Numbered from the stretch's first letter, positions 1 through 8,530 are shown. The stretch is 64,000 nt of DNA from Trebonia sp963785645 (GCA_963785645.1 CAWAWG010000004.1:558001-622000); one strand, 5' to 3'. The notes: a model not told the origin generated them from the letters alone. A program made the numbers and translations.

Positions 1-24
1 CATCAAAGTCGAAGGGAGCCAGTG

Positions 25-1323
25 ATGAGCACTGCGACTGTGCACCTCACCGTCGATGGCATCGGGCCGGTGCCCGTGTCGTATACCGAGAGCGGCACCG
101 GGCAGCCCGTACTGCTGCTGCACGGCGGTGCCGGGCCGTTCTCGGTTGCCGGGTTCGCCGCGCTGATGAGCGCCGCGGGTTATCGCGTCATCGTTCCGGT
201 TCATCCCGACTTCGACGGCACGCCGAAGCCGCCCGAGGTGACCTCCATTGCCGAGCTCGCGGCGGTCTACGCATCGCTGCTGCGCGAGCTTGACCTGACC
301 GACGTCTGTGTCATCGGCAACTCGATCGGCGGCTGGATCGCCGCCGAGCTCGCGCTGGCGCAGAGCGCGGCAGCCGACAGCCGGGTCAGTTCGGTCGTCC
401 TGGCGGACGCAGCCGGCCTGCAGATCGACAGCTCGCCGGTGCCTGACTTCTTCGGCCTGACCCTGGATCAGGTCGCCGAGCTGAGCTACTTCAACCCGGA
501 CAAGTTCCGCATCAACCCGGCGGCGCTACCCGCCGAGCGAGTTGCGGCCATGACGGCCAACCGGGCGGCGCTGCTCGAGTATGCGGGAACCGCGATGGCC
601 GATCCCGGCCTGCGTGACCGGCTGAAGGCGATCGCGATGCCCGTCCTGGTCGTGTGGGGAGCGGCCGACCGGATGATCCCCGTCGAGCACGGCCGGGCAT
701 ACGCGGACGGCATCCCCGGTGCGCGCCTGCTCATGATCAACGGAGCCGGTCACCTGCCTCAGCTGGAGACACCAGACGAGCTGCTGGCCGCCGTGCGGGA
801 GTTCACCACTGATGTGCAGAGCGCGAAGACCGGGCAGGCCAAGGTCACCCGCCTGGTCTCGGTCGTGCGGCCGGACGGCGGCGAGATTGCCCTGGACGGC
901 CCGATACGGCTGCGTATCCTCGAGGACGGCAGCACCACCGCGCACCGGCTCGGCGTCGCCGAGATCACTATCGCGCCGCACGTTGCCGGCCCGCCGCAGC
1001 ACCGGCACGGCCGTCACGACGAGGGCTTCTACGTCGTGGCCGGCACCGCCCGCTTCACCGTTGGCAAGGAATCGTACGTGGCGCCAGCGGGCACGATGGT
1101 AATGATCCCGCCGGGAGCCCCGCACACCTTCGCCAACGACGGCGATGAGCCCGTGACCCTGCTGAACACGTTTACCCCCGATCTGTACGTCCAGTACTTC
1201 CGGGACCTCCGCGACATGGCTGCGTCCGGGACGCAGCCGACTGACGGGCAGATCGTGGAGGCGATGGCGCGTTACGCGACCGAGCCCGCTACGACCTACG
1301 CGGCCGGGCCGAGCGCCGGCTGA
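25..1323 (+). CDS. alpha/beta hydrolase fused to C-terminal cupin domain
   Basis: Two domains lie in one chain of about 432 residues. The N-terminal ~270 residues are an alpha/beta hydrolase: an oxyanion-hole HGG near residue 34, a nucleophile elbow GNSIGG with Ser near 100, an acidic segment VVWGAADRMIP, and a late His in GAGHLPQLE. The C-terminal ~140 residues are a cupin, with the metal-ligand pattern HRHGRHDEGFYV followed by a second box around PPGAPHTF. ATG at 25 is preferred over the overlapping GTG at 22 because GGGAG sits seven bases upstream. The substrate is unknown. Fusion to a cupin suggests a two-step small-molecule hydrolysis and oxidation or isomerisation, which is inference. 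The next gene downstream is an MFS exporter on the same strand. Confidence 0.85.
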   Translation: MSTATVHLTVDGIGPVPVSYTESGTGQPVLLLHGGAGPFSVAGFAALMSAAGYRVIVPVHPDFDGTPKPPEVTSIAELAAVYASLLRELDLTDVCVIGNSIGGWIAAELALAQSAAADSRVSSVVLADAAGLQIDSSPVPDFFGLTLDQVAELSYFNPDKFRINPAALPAERVAAMTANRAALLEYAGTAMADPGLRDRLKAIAMPVLVVWGAADRMIPVEHGRAYADGIPGARLLMINGAGHLPQLETPDELLAAVREFTTDVQSAKTGQAKVTRLVSVVRPDGGEIALDGPIRLRILEDGSTTAHRLGVAEITIAPHVAGPPQHRHGRHDEGFYVVAGTARFTVGKESYVAPAGTMVMIPPGAPHTFANDGDEPVTLLNTFTPDLYVQYFRDLRDMAASGTQPTDGQIVEAMARYATEPATTYAAGPSAG

Positions 1324-1378
1324 CTGCGCCCCGTGACATCGAGGGTACTTCCTGCTGGTTCCGTGCGGTGGCAGATAC

Positions 1379-1457
1379 GCAGGCTGCCTGCTATATTTAA
1401 TGACAGGCGGCCTGCGCAAGTTGCCTGCGCATATTGAGCGCGGGTGCGGCTGCCTGC
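1379..1457 (+). promoter_or_regulatory. operator array of GCAGGC/GCCTGC palindromes with embedded -10-like box
   Basis: GCAGGC-T-GCCTGC is a perfect palindrome at 1379-1391. CAGGC-G-GCCTG is a second at 1404-1414, centred 24 bases further on. The half-site TGCCTGC recurs at 1422-1428 and 1451-1457. A TATATT at 1392-1397 between the two palindromes looks like a -10 box. The spacing on nearly the same helix face suits binding of a dimeric regulator controlling the downstream MFS gene. No regulator gene is adjacent, so the protein that binds it is unknown. Confidence 0.5.
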
Positions 1458-1473
1458 TAAGGGAGCTGAATCA

Positions 1474-2928
1474 GTGGACGCAGTCACAGCAGATCACCAA
1501 CTCGCAGGGGACACCGAAGCCGCGTCAGCCAAGCAGGAGCGGCCGTTCGGTCCGCGTTTCGTGACTCCGATGCTCATGGGCGCGGCGCTGAACCCGCTCA
1601 ACAGCTCGGTCATCGCCACGGCCCTGGTGTCGATCGCCGCCGCTCTGCACGTCGCGGTCGGGCAGACCTCGATCCTCATTTCCAGCCTCTACCTGACCAG
1701 TGCCATCGCGCAGCCCACGTGCGGCCGGCTGGCGGAGGAGTTCGGCCCCCGGCGGGTATTCCTGGTCGGCATCGCCATCGTGTTCGCCGGGGGCCTGGTC
1801 GGCGGGTTCGCGTCGGACATTCCGACGTTGGTCGTGTCACGGGTGCTCATCGGGCTTGGCACGTCGGCCGGCTACCCGTCGGCCATGCTGCTGATCCGCC
1901 GCCGGGCGAGCACCATCGGCCTGCAGTCGCCGCCGGGGAACGTCCTGGGCGGACTCGCCATCGCCGCAGCGGCGACCATCGCGATCGGACCCACTGTCGG
2001 CGGGCTCCTGGTCGGCTGGTTCAACTGGCGCGCCGCGTTCTTCATCAACGTGCCGTTCACCGCGCTCGCCTTCGTCATGGCCGTCTTGTGGATCGCGAAG
2101 GATCCCGACACGCTGCGCGGTCGCAGCGCGCGGGAGGTAGTCACCCGCATCGATCTGCTCGGTGTTATAGGCTTCGGCGGGGCGATGACCGCCCTGCTGG
2201 TGTTCCTGCTGTCGCTGCCGAGCCCGAACTGGATCGCGCTGGCGCTATCGGTCGCGATGTCCGTGGCGCTGGTGTTCTGGGAACTCCGGGCCGCCAACCC
2301 GTTCTTCGACGTCCGGCTGCTGGCGTCCAACCCGTCGCTGACTCGGACCTACGTGCGTTACGGCCTGACCCTGCTGGGTGTCTACGTCATCCTCTACGGG
2401 CTAACCCAGTGGATCGAGGCCGCCCACGGCCTGTCCGCCTACCAGGCCGGTCTGGCGCTTATCCCCATGGGCGTGCTGTCCGCGGTGATGGCCCGCATTG
2501 TCTCCCGCCGGGTCCGGCTGCGCCGGTCGCTGACGGTATCCGCGCTGCTGGCGCTGGCCGGCGCGGTGTCGACGCTGTTCCTTACCAGCCACTCGCCGTT
2601 GATCGCGATCATCGGCGTTACCGGACTGTTCGGCCTGATGTCCGGGTCAGCCAACGTCACCAACCAGACCGCTCTCTACCGCGAGGCCCCGGGGGAGAAG
2701 GTCGGCACCGCCTCCGGTCTGCTGCGGACCTTCGGTTACATCGGATCGATCGCATCGGCCACCATCACCGGCCTCGTCTTCCGGACCCACGTCGACGACA
2801 GCGGACTGCACCACATCTCAGTGATCCTGATCGTGATCGGCGTCGTCGTCCTGCTGCTGACCGTCCTGGACCGGCAGCTTGCCGCGGCCGACCGCCGCGC
2901 CGTCGCCAACAACGGCGCCGACGACTAA
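1474..2928 (+). CDS. MFS drug-efflux transporter, DHA2-type
   Basis: A hydrophobic protein of about 484 residues with the alternating membrane segments of the 14-helix DHA2 (EmrB/QacA) proton antiporter family. Recognisable pieces are the N-terminal LNSSVIATAL segment, the loop-2 signature GRLAEEFGPRRVFLVG (motif A region) and GPTVGGLLVGWFNWRAAFFINVP (motif C and the following loop). It probably exports a hydrophobic drug or metabolite; the substrate is not deducible. I prefer the GTG at 1474, which has AAGGGAG eight bases upstream, over an in-frame GTG at 1444 that would lie inside the operator-like repeats. The gene stands alone and may be controlled by the palindromes before it. Confidence 0.85.
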   Translation: MDAVTADHQLAGDTEAASAKQERPFGPRFVTPMLMGAALNPLNSSVIATALVSIAAALHVAVGQTSILISSLYLTSAIAQPTCGRLAEEFGPRRVFLVGIAIVFAGGLVGGFASDIPTLVVSRVLIGLGTSAGYPSAMLLIRRRASTIGLQSPPGNVLGGLAIAAAATIAIGPTVGGLLVGWFNWRAAFFINVPFTALAFVMAVLWIAKDPDTLRGRSAREVVTRIDLLGVIGFGGAMTALLVFLLSLPSPNWIALALSVAMSVALVFWELRAANPFFDVRLLASNPSLTRTYVRYGLTLLGVYVILYGLTQWIEAAHGLSAYQAGLALIPMGVLSAVMARIVSRRVRLRRSLTVSALLALAGAVSTLFLTSHSPLIAIIGVTGLFGLMSGSANVTNQTALYREAPGEKVGTASGLLRTFGYIGSIASATITGLVFRTHVDDSGLHHISVILIVIGVVVLLLTVLDRQLAAADRRAVANNGADD

Positions 2929-2937
2929 CTCCTGGAA

Positions 2938-3013
2938 CCGCATAGGGCCACTTCGCACATTTTCGTGTCACAGTTTCATCGGATATGTGCGAACACGAAA
3001 TGGCCCTATGCGG
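2938..3013. repeat. ~70-bp palindromic repeat, copy 1
   Basis: The 13-base ends CCGCATAGGGCCA (2938-2950) and TGGCCCTATGCGG (3001-3013) are perfect inverted repeats. The inner arms pair imperfectly and both carry TTCG/CGTG-type motifs. The core 2941-3010 is one of three related elements in the window (others at 10489-10556 and 13629-13697). It sits between the convergent MFS and MBL genes, so it may act as a bidirectional terminator. Its dispersed nature suggests a MITE-like or REP-like element. Confidence 0.75.
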
Positions 3014-3025
3014 AGAGCCTCGCGG

Positions 3026-3694
3026 CTAGGCGTGCACGATGTCGGTGTGGTGGCAGAAGTGCACCCGGGACGGAGTCATCGACCGGACGCGCTTGATCGA
3101 GGTTTCCCAGGACGGGCGGTCGGCGGCCTGGCCGGGCGGGAGTTTCTGGTCCAGCGGGCCGGTGTACATCAGCGGGGTATAGGCGGCGTCGCCGATGAGC
3201 AGGTCGGCTGAGCCGTCGCCGGTCTTGACCACCACGCACTGGTGGCCGGCGGTGTGGCCGGGCGTCGCGATCACCGACAGCCCGGGCAGGATCTCGGCAT
3301 CGCCGTCGAGCAGTTCGAACCGCGCCCCCATGAAGTCGAACCAGCCCGCCAGTGCGGAAGATTCGCGGCGGGCGCGGTCGAGTTCGGCCCGCTGGACATA
3401 GAACGGCGCGTGCTTGAACACGGCATTCTGGCCGCAGTGGTCGAAATGCAGGTGGGTGTTGATCACCAGCGAGATGTCAGCCGGAGACAGGTCCAGTTCG
3501 GCCAGGGCCTCGGCCGCGGAGACGTTGACCACGCGCCAGTCGCTGAGCAGATCCTCCGGGCCGCCGACGCCGGTGTCCACCAGCACCGCGCCGCCCGGGT
3601 GGGTGATCACGAAGCCGTGAACCGGCCACTGCCCCCGGTCGCCGGGCGGCGGGCTCAGCTTGGCCAGGTGCAGCCGCTTGATCTCCAGCGACAT
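3026..3694 (-). CDS. MBL-fold metallo-hydrolase, lactonase-like
   Basis: A metallo-beta-lactamase fold protein of 222 residues. The di-zinc signature HLHFDH at residues 81-86 is complete. Further ligands are visible in TPGHTAGH (near 145-151), in IGDAAY, and in the C-terminal CHHTD. The layout matches the N-acyl homoserine lactonase/AttM-like group within the family, which hydrolyses lactones or related esters. No quorum-sensing gene is nearby, so the substrate is open. The gene is convergent with the MFS gene upstream. The 5' flank, 3695-3922, shows no gene. Confidence 0.85.
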   Translation of the reverse strand: MSLEIKRLHLAKLSPPPGDRGQWPVHGFVITHPGGAVLVDTGVGGPEDLLSDWRVVNVSAAEALAELDLSPADISLVINTHLHFDHCGQNAVFKHAPFYVQRAELDRARRESSALAGWFDFMGARFELLDGDAEILPGLSVIATPGHTAGHQCVVVKTGDGSADLLIGDAAYTPLMYTGPLDQKLPPGQAADRPSWETSIKRVRSMTPSRVHFCHHTDIVHA

Positions 3695-3922
3695 CCGCGT
3701 CTCCCCGGAAAGTGTCCGTTTCCGCCTGCCGCTTCTGTTTTATCAGCCGATGCGGCCGATCCATAGGGTGCCGGAAGGTCCGGCTAACAGACACAACATC
3801 CATATCCCGAACGATTCCGCCTTACTGCCCCACCGCCATGACCGTCACCCAGCCGAGCTGGCGCGGCGCGCATACGGCTCGGCCGAGCGCACCCGTCCGG
3901 TGGTTCCGACGGTCCCCCCGGC

Positions 3923-4801
3923 TTAGGGCGCTACCGCGGCGGTGAGGTCGGCGCTGTCGAGGAGGACGATCGCGTCGTGGTCCGGGGTGCCGGGTTCGGC
4001 CATGAAGACGATGAGGGACTGCCCGTCGGCCCGGTTCAGGCCGAGGGTCTCATGGGCGAGGCGCAGCGTGCCGACCAGCGGGTGCCTGATAACGCGGTTG
4101 CCGGCGCCGGGCTGGCGTACTTCGTAGCGGCCCCACAGGCGGCCGAAGTCCGGGCTCTTGACCAGCAACTCACCGACGAGGGCAGCCAGGTCGGGCGCGT
4201 CCGGGTCGCTGCCGGCAATGGCGCGCAGCTGGGCAACGCAGCCGCGGGCCTTTTGCTCCCAGTCGGGCCACAGGTCTCTGGCCTCCGGATGCAGGAACGT
4301 GTACCTTATCGTGTTCCGCTGCCTGGCCGGCCAGCCGAGCAGGCCAGGGTGAAGCCGGGCGCCGCCGGGATTGGCGGCCAGGATGTCGTAGGTGCGGCTG
4401 ACCACGTAGGCCGGGTTCGGGCGCAAGGATTCCAGCAGCAGCCTGGCGGTTGGGCGGATGGTGCGGGACGGCGGACTGGGCGGAACCGGGGCGCGGCGGG
4501 CTGCCTGCGCGGCGAGCGACTTCAGATACCCGTGTTCGTCACCGTCCAAGAGCAGAGCGCGGGCTAGCGCGTCGATTACCGCGGGACTCGGCCTGGTCTC
4601 GCGCCCGCGTTCAAGCCGGGTGTAGTAGTCGATGCTCACCCCGGCGAGCGCCGCGATCTCCTCGCGCCGCAGGCCCGGCGTGCGGCGCGAGCCGGTGCCG
4701 GCTGGCAGGCCGGCATCCGCTGGCCGGATACCCTCCCGCCGTGCGCGCAGGAACCGGCCGAGCTCGGTGGTGGCCTGCTCCCGCGCGGTCATGTTGTCCA
4801 T
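3923..4801 (-). CDS. XRE-family regulator with MmyB-like ligand domain
   Basis: About 292 residues. An N-terminal helix-turn-helix is seen in TPGLRREEIAALAGVSIDYY followed by TRLERGRE, the typical start of this actinomycete XRE group. The C-terminal half carries the MmyB-like ligand-binding pattern (NPAYVVSRTYDILAAN and WPDWEQKARGCVAQLRA). The start chosen is MDNMTAR at 4801; a second Met at 4792 is possible. The gene is divergent from the MFS transporter that begins at 4925, the usual arrangement for a local repressor or activator of efflux. Confidence 0.85.
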   Translation of the reverse strand: MDNMTAREQATTELGRFLRARREGIRPADAGLPAGTGSRRTPGLRREEIAALAGVSIDYYTRLERGRETRPSPAVIDALARALLLDGDEHGYLKSLAAQAARRAPVPPSPPSRTIRPTARLLLESLRPNPAYVVSRTYDILAANPGGARLHPGLLGWPARQRNTIRYTFLHPEARDLWPDWEQKARGCVAQLRAIAGSDPDAPDLAALVGELLVKSPDFGRLWGRYEVRQPGAGNRVIRHPLVGTLRLAHETLGLNRADGQSLIVFMAEPGTPDHDAIVLLDSADLTAAVAP

Positions 4802-4924
4802 TGTGACCGGCCGGGGGAGCGGGTGGGGGGCCGTGTTGCTCCCTGGCAGCGGGCACCCCGTCAGTCCCGCACCGGAAAAGCGCGGTCTGCCGCGACGCAC
4901 GCGCGCGGTGTCAGGCTCGGCCCT

Positions 4925-6742
4925 GTGACAGACATCGGGGTGAGGCAGGAAGCCGAAGTCGTTCGGGATAAGGAAGATGAGCCAATCGGGCGGCGGCTGG
5001 TGCTGAGTGCCGCACTTCTCGGTTTCTTCATGATCAGTCTCGACGCGACCGCGGTTAACGTGGCGCTGCCTGCGATCGGGAGGTCGTTGAGCGGCGCGAC
5101 GTCCGGGCTGCAGTGGGTCGTGGACGGGTACACGGTTCCCTTCGCGGCGCTGCTCATCTCCGCGGGCGCGGTGTCGGACCGGCTCGGAGCGCGGCGGGTC
5201 TTGGGCTGGGGGCTGGTCGTGTTCGCGGGTGCGTCGGCCGGATGCGGGCTCGCACCGGCGCTGCCGGTCCTGATCGCGGCCCGTGTCGTCCAAGGCGGTG
5301 CGGCGGCGGCCATGCTGCCGTCGTCGCTTGCCCTGGTGCGACAGGCGTTCGCCCGTCCGGCGGCCCGGGCCCGGGCGGTCGCGGTGTGGAGCGCCGGTGG
5401 CGCGGCCGCGATCGCCGCGGGTCCCGTGCTCGGCGGGATCCTGACGTCGACGGTGGGCTGGCGGGCGATCTTCTTCGTCAACCTTCCCGTGGGCGCGGTC
5501 GCCTTGGCGGTGCTGGTGCTCCGTGCCCCGCGGTCGCCCCGGCTGGCCGCGCCGCTCGATCCGGCCGGTCAGGTGACGGCGGTGCTTGGGCTCGCGGCGC
5601 TGACATTCGGCGTGATCAGCGGCGGCTCGGGCGGGTTCGCCCGGTCACCGGTTCTGATCGCGCTCGTGGTCGCGGCGCTCGCGGGCGGCAGTTTCCTTGT
5701 CGTGGAATCGCGGGCCGCGCGGCCGATGGTGCCGCTCGCCCTGTTCCGCTCCCCGGTGGTGGTCACGTGCGTGGTGACCGGGTTCTCGATCAACGTGGCC
5801 TTCTACGGCGTTGCGTTCGTGCTCAGCCTGTATTTCCAGCGGGTCCTGGGCGAGCCGGCGATCACGGCAGGCCTGCTCTTCCTGCCGATGACGGGCCTGC
5901 TGACGGTGGCCAACCTGGCCTCGGCGCGGGTCGCGGGGCGCTGGGGGCACCACGTGCCGGTCCGGGCCGGGCTGTGCGTGGGCACGCTCGGGATGCTGCT
6001 CCTGGCGTTGCTTGCCGAATTCCCGGATGGCCGGATCGGACCGGAGATCGCGCTGGTGCCGGCCGGCGCCGGGCTCGGGTTCGCGCTGCCGTCGCTGACC
6101 TTCCTGCTGCTTGACTCGCTGCCCGCGGCCGAGGCCGGGATGGCCGGCGGGGTGTTTAACGCGGGCAGGCAGACGGGCGGGGCACTGGCGGTGGCCTCGT
6201 TCGGGACCCTGGTGTCGGGCTCGTTCATGGCCGGCCTGCGCGACAGCATGCTGATCTCCGCGGCGCTGCTGCTCCTGAGTACCGTGGCCGCGTTCGCGGT
6301 ACTCCGCCGGCGTGCTCAGCCGGCGTGCTTAGCCGGCGGTTGGGATGCAGAACCGCTCCCCCGGTGGATGAAAGTCCTTAGCAGAGCTAAACTTAAGGAT
6401 GTCGATGTCGATGTGAAGCAGTTGAGTGCAGTCAGGAGTTCGCGTAGCCATCGTGTCAGCGATAGACGAGAGCCACGAAAGCACCGCAGGCGAGGAAGCA
6501 GTCGTTACGACGGGGACCCGGCGGTCCCGCGCCGGGCGGATCGGCTCGTCTCTGCGTTACCGGAACTACCGCCTGTTCTTCTTCGGGCAGCTTGTCTCGA
6601 TGATGGGCACCTGGATGCAGACGGTGGCCCAGTCCTTCCTCGTCCTGGACCTCACGCACAGCGGAACGGCCCTCGGTCTCGTCACCGCGGTCCGCTTCCT
6701 GCCGATCCTCGTGTTCGGCCCGGCGGGCGGCCTGTTCGCTGA
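4925..6742 (+). CDS. MFS drug-efflux transporter, DHA2-type, with aberrant C-terminal extension
   Basis: The first ~463 residues form a DHA2-type MFS transporter: SLDATAVNVALPAIG in helix 1, GAVSDRLGARRVLGWG as motif A, and GPVLGGILTSTVGWRAIFFVN as motif C. The reading frame then runs on for about 142 Arg/Pro-rich residues that overlap the next MFS gene in another frame and look non-functional. A 13-base tandem duplication at 6312-6337 explains this. Removing one unit restores CGT GCT TAG, a normal stop right after the last helix. Start GTG 4925 is chosen from alignment of helix 1; its ribosome site is weak. The neighbouring divergent XRE gene may regulate it. Confidence 0.75.
   Translation: MTDIGVRQEAEVVRDKEDEPIGRRLVLSAALLGFFMISLDATAVNVALPAIGRSLSGATSGLQWVVDGYTVPFAALLISAGAVSDRLGARRVLGWGLVVFAGASAGCGLAPALPVLIAARVVQGGAAAAMLPSSLALVRQAFARPAARARAVAVWSAGGAAAIAAGPVLGGILTSTVGWRAIFFVNLPVGAVALAVLVLRAPRSPRLAAPLDPAGQVTAVLGLAALTFGVISGGSGGFARSPVLIALVVAALAGGSFLVVESRAARPMVPLALFRSPVVVTCVVTGFSINVAFYGVAFVLSLYFQRVLGEPAITAGLLFLPMTGLLTVANLASARVAGRWGHHVPVRAGLCVGTLGMLLLALLAEFPDGRIGPEIALVPAGAGLGFALPSLTFLLLDSLPAAEAGMAGGVFNAGRQTGGALAVASFGTLVSGSFMAGLRDSMLISAALLLLSTVAAFAVLRRRAQPACLAGGWDAEPLPRWMKVLSRAKLKDVDVDVKQLSAVRSSRSHRVSDRREPRKHRRRGSSRYDGDPAVPRRADRLVSALPELPPVLLRAACLDDGHLDADGGPVLPRPGPHAQRNGPRSRHRGPLPADPRVRPGGRPVR
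6312..6337. repeat. 13-bp tandem duplication that removes a stop codon
   Basis: GTGCTCAGCCGGC (6312-6324) is followed directly by GTGCTTAGCCGGC (6325-6337), differing at one base. Thirteen is not a multiple of three. Deleting one unit gives a TAG stop directly after the final MFS helix. The repeat therefore seems to have moved the reading frame past its natural end. Confidence 0.7.
6375..6399. promoter_or_regulatory. nested inverted repeats upstream of MFS gene
   Basis: TCCTTA (6375-6380) and TAAGGA (6394-6399) are inverted, and TTAGC-AGA-GCTAA (6378-6390) is a second palindrome inside. They lie 27-50 bases before the candidate starts of the next MFS gene, an expected operator or promoter position. 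No binding protein is identified. Confidence 0.3.
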
Positions 6743-7754
6743 CCGGCGTAACAAGCGGCGAATCCTCTACGTGACGCAGGCGCTGTCCGGCCTCCTCGCC
6801 GCGGTCTTCGCCATCCTGACCGGGACCCACCTCATCCAGATGTGGCTGGTTTACCTGCTGGCGCTGTCGCTCGGCTTCGTGAACGTCTTCGACAACCCGG
6901 CCCGGCAGACCTTCATCTCGGAAATGGTCCCGCCGGATGACCTGCCGAATGCGGTCACACTCAACTCGGTGTCGATGAACCTCGCCCGCGTGTTCGGCGC
7001 CGCGGTGGGCGGCGTGCTCGCCTCCGTGCTGGGACTGGCCCTGTGCTTCGCGTGCAACGCGATCTCGTTCGCGGCGGTAATCGTGTCGCTGGCGGCGATG
7101 AACGCGGCGCTGCTCTACCCCGCCCGGCCGGTGCGGAAAAGGCCCGGTCAGATCAGGCAGGGCCTGCGCTACGTCCGCGAGACGCCCGAACTCCTGATCC
7201 CCCTGCTCATGATCGCGCTAGTCGGCACCGTGGCCTGGGAGTTTCAGGTCACGTTGCCGTTGATGGCAAGCACCGTGTTCGGCGGCGGTGCGGCCTCGTA
7301 CGGCGTGATGGCATCGGTCATGGGCGTCGGAGCGGTGGGCGGAGGGCTGATCTCCGCCGCGCGTTCCCGGCCGCGGGCGCGCTCGCTGTGCATAGCGGCC
7401 ATCGGCTGGGGCATCGCGATCACGGCGGCCGCCGTGGCGCCGACGCTGCCGCTTGAGCTGGTTGCTCTCGTCTTCGTCGGCTACGGAAGCATCACCTTCA
7501 ACTCCTACGCCAAGACGACGCTTCAACTGGCGGCCGCTCCCGAGATGCGAGGACGCGTTATGGCGCTGTGGGCCCTGGCGTGGCTGGGTTCCACTCCGAT
7601 CGGCGGTCCGCTCGTCGGCTGGATAGCGCAGGAACTCGGCGCCAGGTGGTCCCTGGTGGCCGGCGGGATCCCGACCCTCCTCTGCGGTCTGTTCGCGCTG
7701 CCCGCGCTCACCCGCATCGACCGGAAGGCGGCATCCTCGCCTCAGGGCTCCTGA
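6426..7754 (+). CDS. MFS transporter, EntS/MFS_3-like exporter
   Basis: A protein of about 442 residues with 12 likely membrane helices, starting at SLRYRNYRLFFFGQLVSMMGTWMQTVAQSFLVLDL, a typical opening of the MFS_3 (enterobactin exporter EntS-like) group. ADRRNKRR is motif A, and NPARQTFISEMV is the conserved central segment. An alternative start is GTG 6453, with AGGAG upstream but at long spacing. The gene overlaps the aberrant tail of the preceding MFS gene and is convergent with a TetR gene. Its stop codon lies inside a hairpin at 7740-7756. Confidence 0.85.
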   Translation: MQSGVRVAIVSAIDESHESTAGEEAVVTTGTRRSRAGRIGSSLRYRNYRLFFFGQLVSMMGTWMQTVAQSFLVLDLTHSGTALGLVTAVRFLPILVFGPAGGLFADRRNKRRILYVTQALSGLLAAVFAILTGTHLIQMWLVYLLALSLGFVNVFDNPARQTFISEMVPPDDLPNAVTLNSVSMNLARVFGAAVGGVLASVLGLALCFACNAISFAAVIVSLAAMNAALLYPARPVRKRPGQIRQGLRYVRETPELLIPLLMIALVGTVAWEFQVTLPLMASTVFGGGAASYGVMASVMGVGAVGGGLISAARSRPRARSLCIAAIGWGIAITAAAVAPTLPLELVALVFVGYGSITFNSYAKTTLQLAAAPEMRGRVMALWALAWLGSTPIGGPLVGWIAQELGARWSLVAGGIPTLLCGLFALPALTRIDRKAASSPQGS

Positions 7755-7787
7755 GGTGGCATCGTCGCCTCAGGCCTCCTGAGGTGG
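7730..7787. terminator. two tandem hairpin units at a convergent gene junction
   Basis: A unit of about 30 bases occurs twice with period 28 (7730-7759 and 7758-7787). Each carries the palindrome CCTCAGG-N3-CCTGAGG (7740-7756 and 7768-7784). The first contains the MFS stop codon and the second the stop of the convergent TetR gene. There is no T-run. They probably form back-to-back stem-loops ending transcription from both sides. Confidence 0.55.
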
Positions 7788-8481
7788 GGCGGGTGTCGTC
7801 CACGGGCGGGCGGCCAGGACGGCGAGGTGCAGGGCGACGACGGTGTCTTCCAGTTCCGGCAGCGCGTCGGTCTTGCCCGCGGCGACCCAGGACCTGACCA
7901 GTTCGGCGGTCGCGCCGGCGAGGGCCTGGTACGCCTCGTCGGGAACGGCGGGCCAGCCGGGGTGGCGGGTGCGGGCCCGCCGGTGCCACTTCGCGTTGAT
8001 CTCGGCGAACCGGCTCCCGGCGGCCTGCAGCCGTTCGACCGCGACCGGCCCGGCGGCGGGCATGTCGATGTAGAAGACCCGGGCGAAGGCGGGTTCATCC
8101 GCCAGGAAGCCAAGGAAGGCCCGGCAACCCGGCGCGAAGTACCTCCTCATCCGAGGCGTCGGCGGGAACCGTCCGCGAGGCCTCGGTGATATAGCCGAAC
8201 AGGAGTTCCCCGCCTCTCCTGGTCGCGGCGAGGAAGCAGTCCTCCCTGCCGCGGAAGTGGAGGTAGAACGCCGCGCGGGATACCTTCGCCCGGCGCACGA
8301 TGTCGGCCACCGTGACGGCGGGGTACCCCTTGTCCGCGATCGCGGCGACCGCGGCGCGCAGCAGCCGCTCGCGCTGGGACGCCTGGACGGCCGGCGCGGG
8401 AAGCCGGCTGCGGCCCCGTGGCAGGCCGGGCTTTCCCGCGTGTGTTCCGGCGAGGGTGCCCTCTTGCTTGGGGTCGCGCAT
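7770..8481 (-). pseudogene. TetR-family regulator with one frameshift
   Basis: Reading from 8481, residues 1-~118 give a complete TetR DNA-binding domain (RERLLRAAVAAIADKGY, then TVADIVRRAKVSRAAFYLHF). The sensible reading then moves to another frame as CRAFLGFLADEPAFARVFYIDM and continues to 7770, giving the usual ~235-residue TetR. The break is near 8128-8130, where one extra base in a CCC run (plus strand) would explain it. A sequencing error or a fresh mutation are both possible. The gene is divergent from an MFS gene with a strong palindrome between them, so it most likely represses that exporter and itself. Confidence 0.75.
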
Positions 8482-8504
8482 GAGCCTAGAGTAACGGGCA
8501 AATT

Positions 8505-8530
8505 CCTAAAGTACGGATTCGTACTTTAGG
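8505..8530. promoter_or_regulatory. TetR operator palindrome
   Basis: CCTAAAGTACG (8505-8515), a four-base spacer GATT, and CGTACTTTAGG (8520-8530) are perfect 11-base inverted arms. The site lies between the divergent TetR (start 8481) and MFS (start 8580) genes. That is the standard position for an autoregulated TetR operator. Confidence 0.75.

Noticed and set aside
4801..5293. N-terminal extension of the XRE gene to 456 residues
   Set aside because: The added part overlaps the divergent MFS start and is low-complexity; the family begins at 4801 or 4792.
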